Shown: piece by piece, positions 55,940-64,000 of the stretch | Layout of the letters: every line of letters begins with the position of its first letter | How positions within the stretch are numbered: position 1 is the stretch's first letter | Source of the DNA: Apium graveolens | Lineage: Eukaryota; Streptophyta; Magnoliopsida; Apiales; Apiaceae | Direction: 5' to 3' | Assembly: GCF_009905375.1 (NCBI RefSeq) | Contig: NC_133652.1 | Span: 19,022,850 to 19,086,849, forward strand | Length of the DNA stretch: 64,000 nucleotides | Made by a program: the position numbers and the translations under genes | The notes under the pieces: model-generated | Seen by the model: the letters and a program-made list of their open reading frames with translations, nothing else | Told to the model about the DNA's origin: nothing | The model's database searches: none

Positions 55940-57288
55940 TGAAAGGCATATGTCATAGCCTATTTGTTTATTCGAGGATTTAACTCAACTCAAATAAGAA
56001 TGTAATAAGTAAATAGTGGATCGACCGTCAGAGAGATCTCGCAACGTAACATCTGTCAGAGGATTCAGAAACAAGGTTCATCTACAGACTTGACGAAGTA
56101 CTTCACTGGAAGAAGCTCAAGGAATTGATCAAGCCTCAGTGATATAAATCAAGATTGTGGATTTAATCAAGTGACAGAGATCTCATCAGAGTATCATTAA
56201 TTACAAGGATTTAATCTGAAGAAAATCAGAGTATCAGAATCAAGACATGAAGAAACGTCACGGAAGTTAGTCACTCATGAACCAGACAGTACATCGAGTG
56301 TCAACATTGAAGTGGTGGAATTGATTCATATATTTCAGTGATTTTCAGAAGATATACAGAAGAATGGATGCTGCTCAAGATTAGTATTAATTCTCTATTA
56401 ATTAATTAAGTCATATAATTTAATTAAGAAAATAAATTATATCTGCAAAGATTAATTTATTTGATTAATTGAATTAATTGATTAATTAATTCTGAATTAA
56501 TATTAAGAATTTTCAGAATTTAAATTGGTTTAAAAAATCTGTTTTAATTCAAAGACAACTGATTGTATTTGTATGACAATCGGTATGACAATTGATAGTC
56601 ATACCGAAAGTCATGCTAATTCAAAAGGATTGTCTTACTAGAATTATTATAGGATTTAAATCTATTTATTTTCAGCAAAAACAATCTGTTTGAACTACTA
56701 TGACAATCGGTATGACAATTGATAGCCATACCGAAAGTCTTGCTAGTTCATTCTGATTGTCTTGCTAGTTCTAAACAATAGTCCTACCGATTGTCATTGC
56801 AGTTCAAGTGAGTCGGCTGTTGATTAAAAAGAAACAGAAGCAGCAGAAGTTCATTTATCCAAAAACAAACAGAAGAACAAAGAACACAGCAGAAACAAAA
56901 GCAAAACATTTCATCTCTTCTCTGCAATACTTCAAGATCAAAATTCTAGTTTGTAAAGTTAAATCCAAACCACTAGAATTATTTATCTTGTTCTTGTGTA
57001 ATAATCTAGCGGATCAAAATCCCTAGAACTTAATCTCAAATCGCGTTTAGCATTTGATTCTAATTATTACAAAAATAGAAAAAGTTCATGTAAAATTTAT
57101 TCTAAATTTGTGATAATTAATTTGAGATTAATTCCTTGTAATCGATACAGTTGTTGTAACACCTTTCAAGTTTAATAATATTCTTATTTAACTTGAATTT
57201 TGTTTCATATTTTTTATTCCGCATTTTATCGATTATTCAGAGCTGTTTGTATTCAACCCCCCTTCTACAAACACATTGGGACCTAACA
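55940..57288 (+). repeat. 3' LTR of element G
   Basis: TGAAAGGCATAT ... GGGACCTAACA, 1349 bp. Nearly identical to the 5' LTR apart from small indels (for example a few extra bases near 56470) and scattered changes. Confidence 0.92.
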
Positions 57289-59545
57289 GATTTCAGTGCT
57301 TTAAAGCACTTGTAATATAAATCAGGATTATCAATCAACCAAAGTATATATCTTGAGAAAGTTTAGAACACTTGCCTGGTACTAGCTTGCTATACTTCAA
57401 TAATTTCAACCACAACCGTCTATTCCTCGACTATCTGTTTTCCTTTCCTACGCCTTGCCTCTTCTGCTCACATATCATAAGCATCTATTAATATTCAACT
57501 CATACGATTCCATTCAATATACACTTTTATCTACCATTCGTTTTACCCAAATCCGATTAACGGATTGAAAGTTATGTAATAAACAAGTAAACATCGAATA
57601 TATAGACCTACAGTTAACCAACAAGTCACATATAACACATAACACGTCTTATAATCAATGATATATCATTTATAAAGAAGTCTCGAGTCATAAACAGGTT
57701 TTCAGGTATTTAATATGATTTTTAAAACATTTTTCGGAATTAAAACGGGTCGTTGGATCAATTTCGGAGTAATAAACAGGGTTCGGTTGGCCAAATATGG
57801 CTTCAAAATAATTTTATAATAATTATCGAGCTTTGAAAACAATTTAAAATAATATTTTAAAGCTCGAAACTGTTTTTCGAAATTTTTAAATCATTTTTAA
57901 ATAATTAAATCTAATAAAATAATTAATTAAAACTATTTAATAATTAATTAAATCAATTAATTTTCGAATTAATTGACCAATTAATCAATTAAAAATTAAC
58001 AGAAATTGATTAACTAATTAATTCAGATTTATTTTTGAATTAAAAATAATTTTTGGAATTAAAATAATAATTTTTGGAATTTTCAGAAATTAAAAACGAA
58101 TTTTTATAATAAAAATAAATAGGAAATATGATTTTTAAACATTTTTAAAACAGGAATCCTAAATTTGCAAACTCTGGAAACTTCAGGGACCAAACTTCAT
58201 CGTCCCCAAAAGTCCATGTACCAAACTGCAATTTTAACATTCCCGTCGCAGGAAAATACAGGGGTGGCCGCCGGCGAACTTGTTTGCTTCGATTCAAGCA
58301 AACCACGAATCGTCTGTTGTTGTACTATACATGAATCGATTGCAAATTCAACAAGGAACACGATGCAATCAACAAGAACATCTAATAACCCCTAAAACAA
58401 AAAGCCCTAAATTTCAATTAAGAACATTCATACGGGTTATAAACCCTAATTTCAAAATCCGAAGATTAAACTCAATTTTGAACATGTTATTGAACTCCAA
58501 ATCAGTCATATAATATACCAAAATCATCAGAAAGACAAGTTCTACAACATGCAAGCATCAAATCATCCGAACAATCATCCGAACAAAAATTCATATTTTT
58601 AATCAAAATAATTTGAAAATAAATAAAAATATATAAAATCAACCTTTGATTCTGCAGTTCTGAAACTTGTATAATCTGATAGTACTCTTCAAACCCTTCG
58701 TTTTGGTTACTAGAGCTTTCCAAACAGAAATCAATAACACCTTGATTTTGTAGTTTGATTCTCAGAAAGGTTTATGAATATATCTATTTTCTCTGTAAAA
58801 TTATATAATTACAGACTGCAAATGATTTTTGGTACAAAATAAAATACGGTAAAAGGCTATTTATAATTACGGAAAATTAGTATCCCGTTGGATCATTCCG
58901 GATATAAAATGGTACGTTTATTTATAAAAACTGATCCAAACGGTATCGGTTTTCGGGATAATTATCCAAATCTATACAATTTGTACTGCGGTCTTGGTCT
59001 CAGCGCCTGGTTATACGTATTACGAAGTGATAATTATAATAGTTTAATAAAAAGATCCCGTTTATCAAAAATACGAGTTTTATTGATTAACCGAAACGAA
59101 TAATGTATCGAAAATATTGCGCCGGGACCAGCACATGACAAACCGTACATCGGATCGAAAAAGTCGAAACATGGAAAATGCTCGGAATATTACAATTAGG
59201 TTTGGAAGGAGTTCTCGGAAGAGTTTTGGGTTCCAAAAACGTAACAACGGATGATGTCGGTTGGTTCCCGTTTTTATAAAATAGATTTTAAATACCCGGA
59301 AAAAGATTTTATAAAATCCATAAATTTCCTATAAAATCATAAATCAACATAAAAATAATCAGGAGGATATAACAATTATCTATATTTTATTTTGGACGTA
59401 TAAAAATTAAAATACTCAATTAATATTATTTTTAAACATCCAGACACATCTAACACTTAACAAATAATTCACAGAATAGATACTGAACATATATAATAAC
59501 TATTTATCAGCAAAAATAATTACACGATATATCCCGAATATTACA
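57289..59545 (-). repeat. LTR of gypsy element F, 5'-start part
   Basis: Continues the LTR interrupted by G. On the minus strand it begins TGTAATATTCGGGA at 59545. It is AT-rich with runs of AATTAATT. No gene is supported in these 2.2 kb; ORFs at 58165-58513 and 58888-59103 have no recognisable features. Confidence 0.8.
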
Positions 59546-59582
59546 TCCTTCTCCCCTTAAAAGGATTCTATCCTCAGAATCT
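59546..59582 (-). promoter_or_regulatory. Polypurine tract of F with nearby hairpin
   Basis: Minus strand: AAGGGGAGAAGGA just before the LTR. A 5-bp inverted repeat GATTC/GAATC (59564-59568 and 59577-59581) precedes it. The tract follows the pol stop at 59584 by a few bases. Confidence 0.7.
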
Positions 59583-59583
59583 C

Positions 59584-60718
59584 CTAAGAAAACAAATGAG
59601 GGTACGTTTCTTTCATATCACTTTCCAGTTCCCAGGTTGACTCTTCAACCTTTGGATTTCTCCACAGTACTCTTACTAACTTTACCACTTTATTCCTTAA
59701 CACTTTCTCTCTTTCTTCTAGAATCTCTACCGGCCTTTCTACATATGACAAATCTATTTGAAGTTCTATTGGCTCGTATTCTATTACATGCCTAGAGTCT
59801 GGATTATACTTCTTAAGCATTGATACATGAAAAACGTTGTGAATATGCTCCATGTGTCGAGGTAACGCTAACTCATAAGCTACTTTGCCAACACGCTTTA
59901 GAATTTCAAAAGGTCCGACATATCTTGGGCTCAGTTTCCCCTTCTTCCCAAATCTTGTCAATCCTTTCCACGGTGATACTTTTAGTAAAACCAAATTTCC
60001 TTCTTCAAATTCCATATCTTTCCTTGATTGATCAGCATATTTCCTTTGACGGTCTTGTGTTGCTATTAATCTCTTCTGGATAACTTCAATAACTTCCTTG
60101 GTCTGTTGCACCAATTCAGGTCCAAGTATTTTAAGTTTTCCTACTTCTTCCCAATATACAGGAGATTGACATTTGCGTCCATAAAGAGCTTCATAGGGTG
60201 GCATCCCAATACTGGCATGATAACTATTGTTATAAGCAAATTCTACCAAGGGTAAATGCTCGTCCCAACTTCCTTTGAAATCAATAGCACAAACACGTAA
60301 CATATCTTCGATTATCTGGATTGTTCTTTCACTTTGGTGGTCCGTTTGTGGATGGTAAGTCGTACTCATATTCAGTCTCGTTCCCAAACGTTCTTGAAAG
60401 TTTTTCCAAAATCTTGAATTAAATCTCGGATCTCGATCAGATACAATAGACACAGGAACTCCATGACAAACTACAATTTCTTTCAGGTACATATGGACTA
60501 ATTTGTCTAACGAAAATCTTTCATTTATAGGCAGAAAATGAGCTGACTTGGTAAGTCTGTCCACTATAACCCAAATGGCATCATGATTAGCTTTCGTCCT
60601 GGGTAATCCAACTATGAAATCCATGGAAATATGCTCCCATTTCCACTCTGGAATCTCTAATGGCTGCAACAATCCACTTGGTCTCTGATGCTCTGCTTTA
60701 ACTCTCTGACACGTGTAA
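59584..60718 (-). pseudogene. pol: Integrase and chromodomain of gypsy element F (open frame)
   Basis: Minus-strand open frame of about 378 codons. Integrase core residues: D in MDFIVGLPR, D in IVSDRDPRF, E in QSERTIQ. The usual HPQTDGQSE reads HPQTDHQSE (Gly to His). GPY/F module KLSPRYVGPFEI, then HNVFHVSMLKKY, then a chromodomain (PVEILEEREKVLRNK ... LVRVLWRN ... STWELESDM ... YPHLFS). Integrase inserts the DNA copy; the chromodomain marks plant chromoviruses (Tekay/Del type). The N-terminal end is a stop at 60719-60721 that separates it from the zinc finger, so pol as a whole is broken. The ATG at 60672 is internal. Confidence 0.88.
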
Positions 60719-61437
60719 CATCAGCTAGCCCATTCCGCAATCTCCCTTTTCATATCTGGCCACCAATAATTTTCCTTTAAATCTCTGTACATCTTGGTAC
60801 TCCCTGGATGGATCGAATACCTTGAATTATGAGCTTCCTGTAAAATTTCATGCTTTAACTCCGTTACTGGTGGAATCCAAATTCTAGAAGAAAACCTAAG
60901 AATACCTTGAACATCCTTTTGTGTGCAAAATTCTTCCCCTACCAAATGATTTATATCTTGATCCATTACATCTTCCTGACACTTCTTTATTTTCTCTAAC
61001 AACTCCGGCTGGGAAGTCATACTGTACATTTTTGCTTCATCAAACTTACAAACTCTAATTTCTAATTCCAATTTCTGAAATTCCTTATATATCTCTTCAG
61101 GTACCGATAACACATTTAACTTTTCCTTCCGACTCAACGCGTCTGCCAAAACGTTTGCTTTACCGGGATGATAATTAATCGTGCAATCATAATCCTTAAT
61201 CAACTCTAACCATCTTCTCTATCTCCTATTAAGCTCCTTCTGCGTGAATATGTACTTTAAGCTTTGGTGATCCGTATAAATCTCGCATTTCTCTCCATAT
61301 AGGTAATGTCTCCAAATCTTCAATGCGAACACTATGGCTGCTAGTTCCAAATCATGAGTAGGATATTTCTGTTCGTGTGGTTTCAATTGCCTTGATGCAT
61401 ATGCAATCACCTTATCATGCTGCATTAGAACACATCC
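60719..61437 (-). pseudogene. pol: RNase H and H2C2 zinc finger of gypsy element F
   Basis: Minus strand. RNase H blocks [54 protein letters not shown], then YHPGKANVLADALSRKEKL. The H2C2 finger follows (HNSRYSIHPGSTKMY ... WWPDMKREI ... CYTCQ). Stops at 61216-61218 (TAG) and 60719-60721 (TGA). Upstream it is cut at 61437 by element H, so RT is outside the window. Confidence 0.87.
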
Positions 61438-62548
61438 TGTTAGTCCCTTAACAATATAGCAAGAATTACAGAAGGGGGGTTGAATGGAATTCTTGAACCT
61501 TTTTCTTAAAATAAAAATGTTCAACTCGATAATAACTATATCTGTTTTAAATAGCACAATGCGGAATGTAAACTTGAATGAATTAAAACATAAGTAATTA
61601 AAAACAAGAGTCTTTAAAAACTTTCTGGTGGATTTAAACAATTCCACCAGAGATATATATAATATATCGAGAGGACTCTGTGTGCAGAGATGCTCACAGC
61701 TGCTTACAAATCGAACTGCTAAGAATACAGGAAATGCTAAAGATAGTGCTTACAAAGATTTCTCTGTTTGTTTTTCTTAGCTCACACTCTTGTGTGTATT
61801 TTTCTATTTGCTACTCTCTTGGTTTATATATCACCAAGATTACACAGTAATAAGACAGAATGAAATAAGACAAAACGAAGTAAGACAAAGTTCATTAAGT
61901 CTAATACAGTGCTGCTTCATTGCTCTGTTCCAGTAGTAGTCAACGTTTCCACTTTAACACCGGAAATGGCAATGTTCCTTTTGTCCTTAAAACCCTTTCA
62001 ATGGGCTCCCACATCTCTGTTGCATACATTTGGCGCATGTGACTGGAATGTCACTGTCGACTGATATTTAAATCCGTTGAGTACAGTATTATCCGTCGAC
62101 AGCTTTTTGATTATCCGTTGACAGCTACGTTGGTCATCCGTTGATAGCTACATTTGACATCCATCGATAGCTGTTTAGTCATCCGTCGAAGCTTTGTTAA
62201 TCATCCGTTGATAGCTCATTTGGCACTTGACTTCATTTCACTTATGCAGAATTACAAGACATCACTTATCTACAATTAATCAACCTATTCTGCATATCTA
62301 GTTGAAACCAACATACCTTGTGAACTACTATAGAATCTAAACAAAGGTGTATGCAGAAATGTGCTACAAACTTATTATTACATAAGCTACTCACTCGATG
62401 GATAATAAGTTAATCATCTGTCGGGACTAAAATGAGTTATCCGTCGGGACTAAAACCCTTATCCGTCGAGTGCTACATTATTTGCTAAACAAAATTAACT
62501 AAGGTGTTTTGTTGAACAAATCATCAAGTCTACAACATATCCACAACA
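61438..62548 (-). repeat. 3' LTR of element H
   Basis: Minus strand: TGTTGTGGATAT ... AAGGGACTAACA. TATATAA box at 61824-61830 (minus), leader hairpin CTGGTGGA/TCCACCAG at 61625-61650, octamers near 62080-62210 and 62390-62470. Confidence 0.9.
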
Positions 62549-62590
62549 ATCTCCCCCAATTTATGTCTACTGGAATTATAGGCATAAATT
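62549..62590 (-). promoter_or_regulatory. Polypurine tract of H with abutting stem-loop
   Basis: Minus strand: AATTTATGCCTA (62590-62579) pairs with TAGACATAAATT (62569-62558), 11 of 12 pairs, 9-nt loop, followed at once by GGGGGAGAT and the LTR. Confidence 0.75.
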
Positions 62591-62697
62591 AAGAGAAACT
62601 TGATGATAACAAAACACCTTAAAGATACAAGTTCAAAAGAAAATAGACAATACTGAAAAATGCTTCAATTGAAATTTTGCTCACAGTCATTTCAAGG

Positions 62698-62716
62698 TTC
62701 TCCTCTAGCCTGAGCA
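62698..62716 (-). ncRNA. Conserved post-ORF2 hairpin (H)
   Basis: Minus strand TGCTCAGGCTAGAGGAGAA. One base of the 3' arm differs from A and B, so the 5-bp stem has one mismatch. Confidence 0.5.
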
Positions 62717-62723
62717 GATTAAT

Positions 62724-64000
62724 TTATTTCCTTGAAGATCTGGATTTCTTCCCAAGCCTTCTGTTATTTTCTTCTATTTGATTGTGGAGCTGTCTGTGGA
62801 ATTCCAGTTCATCAAATTCTGAGAGATCTAACATTTGCATTTCCAAAAGAGTTTCATTGCTAGAAATACTCAATTGGTCTTCTAATTTGAAAAACCTCCT
62901 TACTCCTTTTTCATCCCTGAATTCCATCAGCCAGTAGGGCCTTAGATGCACTCTACTTCCAGTGAAAGGAATAGTTAGAGTCTTTGGAAGTGCATCTTTG
63001 GCTCTAGTGCTCCTTAGTTCTTCAATCTTCTTTAGAACAAGTCTTCTTGTTGTCACATTGAATCCAAAGTTCTTTTTGAAGGATGAATAAACCTTTATCA
63101 GTACAGATTGGCTTTCTAGAAGAATCCTGTGAAGTGGCCATGTCATCTCCTTTCCTCCTTTGTACTTGAATACTAACCTTTCTGGTAGATTCCTGTAGGC
63201 ATCAATCCCTTTCACTTCATCTAGTTCATCTAGGTAGAGGTTAAGATCAGAAAATTCTTTGATGTCACAGATGTACAATATGTCCCCCTTGTTGACCTTG
63301 AATTCAGCTTTAGTAGGAGGCTTGATTGGCTTCACTTTCTTGACTGCTCTTGTCTTAGACTTCTTGGGCTTCATGAACATAGGAAGATTGAGTTCAGGCA
63401 TCGGTAGATTTTCCCAGTCTATTAGCTCATCCTTTGGAATGATAGGTTCACCATGAAAATTCTTGGATGGATCTATCTTGAATTCTTCATGTGCCACAAG
63501 GGGCATGGATGTTTTAATTGTTGCAGATTTAGACTCTTTAGGAAAGTACCCTTCCATCTCCTCATCACTGAAGTCTAACTTTCTTTTGCTTCTTTGCTTG
63601 TACCTTGGCTTCTTAGTCTGTGGAGGTGCAGTTTGCATTTCTTGATCCTGAGGTTCAATGTTTTCAGATGGTTGATCAGGAATTTGTTGTGAAGATTTTA
63701 GTTTGGTCAGGATAGCAATTTGCTGTTTCTTTTGTTTATTCTTTTTAGCCTCTATAGCAGCTTGCTTCTTTTCCTTCTTCAATCCGGCCTTTTCTTCTCT
63801 CTTTGCTTGAGGAAATTGAGGATGTCCAGCCACCACACAAATCTCTTTACCATTTCTGAATACTTTAGCAATTCTTCTTTTCAACACTGAATCAGTTGGA
63901 TCTTTATAGAAAGCAATTGACCTAGACAGAAGCTTCTTCTCATCAGGCCTAGGTGTCTTAAACACAGTATCCAAAGGGTTCTTCAAAGATGACTTTGAGT
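62724..64000 (-). CDS. ORF2 of element H, C-terminal part (open, runs off edge)
   Basis: At least 424 codons without a stop on the minus strand; the frame stays open to the window edge (SKSSLKNPLD), so no start is visible. It aligns with the C-terminal third of ORF2 in B: TPRPDEKKLLSRSI, FRNGKEICVVAGHPQFPQAK, a Lys-rich helical segment, KNFHGEPIIPKDE, then YICDIKEFSDLNLYLDELDE, RLVFKYKGGKEMTWPLHRIL and WLMEFRDEKGVRRFFKLEDQ, with a basic end (KKSRSSRK). Unlike B, no break is seen here. Function unknown. Confidence 0.8.
   Translation of the reverse strand, partial: SKSSLKNPLDTVFKTPRPDEKKLLSRSIAFYKDPTDSVLKRRIAKVFRNGKEICVVAGHPQFPQAKREEKAGLKKEKKQAAIEAKKNKQKKQQIAILTKLKSSQQIPDQPSENIEPQDQEMQTAPPQTKKPRYKQRSKRKLDFSDEEMEGYFPKESKSATIKTSMPLVAHEEFKIDPSKNFHGEPIIPKDELIDWENLPMPELNLPMFMKPKKSKTRAVKKVKPIKPPTKAEFKVNKGDILYICDIKEFSDLNLYLDELDEVKGIDAYRNLPERLVFKYKGGKEMTWPLHRILLESQSVLIKVYSSFKKNFGFNVTTRRLVLKKIEELRSTRAKDALPKTLTIPFTGSRVHLRPYWLMEFRDEKGVRRFFKLEDQLSISSNETLLEMQMLDLSEFDELEFHRQLHNQIEENNRRLGKKSRSSRK

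Larger units (their letters stand above)
50095..57288 (+). mobile_element. Gag-only copia-type element G (7.2 kb, non-autonomous)
   Basis: LTRs 50095-51435 and 55940-57288, PBS, a long gag, about 190 bases of protease, then no integrase, RT or RNase H. A 1.6-kb interval with an ORF2 remnant and several polypurine tracts leads to the 3' LTR. Flanks are GGTTT (50090-50094) and GATTT (57289-57293), a TSD with one mismatch. It could move only with proteins from another element. Confidence 0.88.
61438..64000 (-). mobile_element. Copia element H, antisense, 3' part (B-like)
   Basis: LTR 61438-62548, polypurine tract, and the C-terminal part of ORF2, all on the minus strand, inserted in RNase H of F. 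Related to B but with an 1111-bp LTR and a more even mix of ATCCGTTG and ATCCGTCG octamers. Runs off the right edge. Left flank CATCC (61433-61437) is the expected TSD copy. Confidence 0.88.

Overview
This window is plant nuclear DNA, most likely from a eudicot. It consists almost entirely of nested LTR retrotransposons. I recognise no host gene, tRNA, rRNA or CRISPR array. The plant call rests on tRNA-Met-type primer sites (TGGTATCAGAGC), Ty1/copia polyproteins of the Sirevirus/Maximus type, and chromodomain-bearing Ty3/gypsy elements of the Tekay/Del type with LTRs of 3-4 kb. The species cannot be fixed by eye.

Layout, left to right. 1-8804: decayed Tekay-like element on + with a 4.1-kb 3' LTR (4680-8804). 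8805-14662: 3' part of Sirevirus-like element C (small ORF, broken ORF2, LTR). 14668-27926: full Sirevirus-like element A, with two 1068-bp LTRs and TSD TCCTT. 27932-28693: antisense piece (D) of a related pol. 28694-28803 plus 41918-45048: gypsy LTR E, split by full element B (28804-41917, two 1006-bp LTRs). 45049-48384: second copy of a tandem duplication carrying the D tip and LTR E. 48385-61437: Tekay-like element F on the minus strand, in the unusual order pol-LTR-gag. Its LTR is split by element G (50095-57288), a copia relative that keeps gag but lacks integrase, RT and RNase H. 61438-64000: element H, antisense and related to B, cut by the window edge.

How the parts work. Gag forms the particle. 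Protease, integrase, RT and RNase H copy and insert the element. The copia elements also carry a very large extra gene after pol (ORF2, about 1,500 codons). It has an N-terminal globular domain, a Ser/Thr/Pro-rich linker with basic clusters, coiled coil and a conserved C-terminal domain, and it lies behind what looks like its own TATA promoter. I see no signal peptide or membrane segment, so the label 'env-like' is not supported.

Most interesting signals. (1) A family-specific octamer (CAACGGAT in A, mainly CGACGGAT in B) recurs in the LTRs, gag, pol, the pol-ORF2 spacer and ORF2, and inside pol it changes by a silent codon change. (2) A stem-loop whose 3' arm abuts or nearly abuts the polypurine tract occurs in all five copia elements, with different stem sequences. 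(3) A 19-nt hairpin after ORF2 shows a compensatory base-pair change. (4) The gag-pol junction looks like a splice acceptor, with a phase-compatible donor in gag. (5) C and A appear to have used the same 5-bp target. All comparisons were made by eye.
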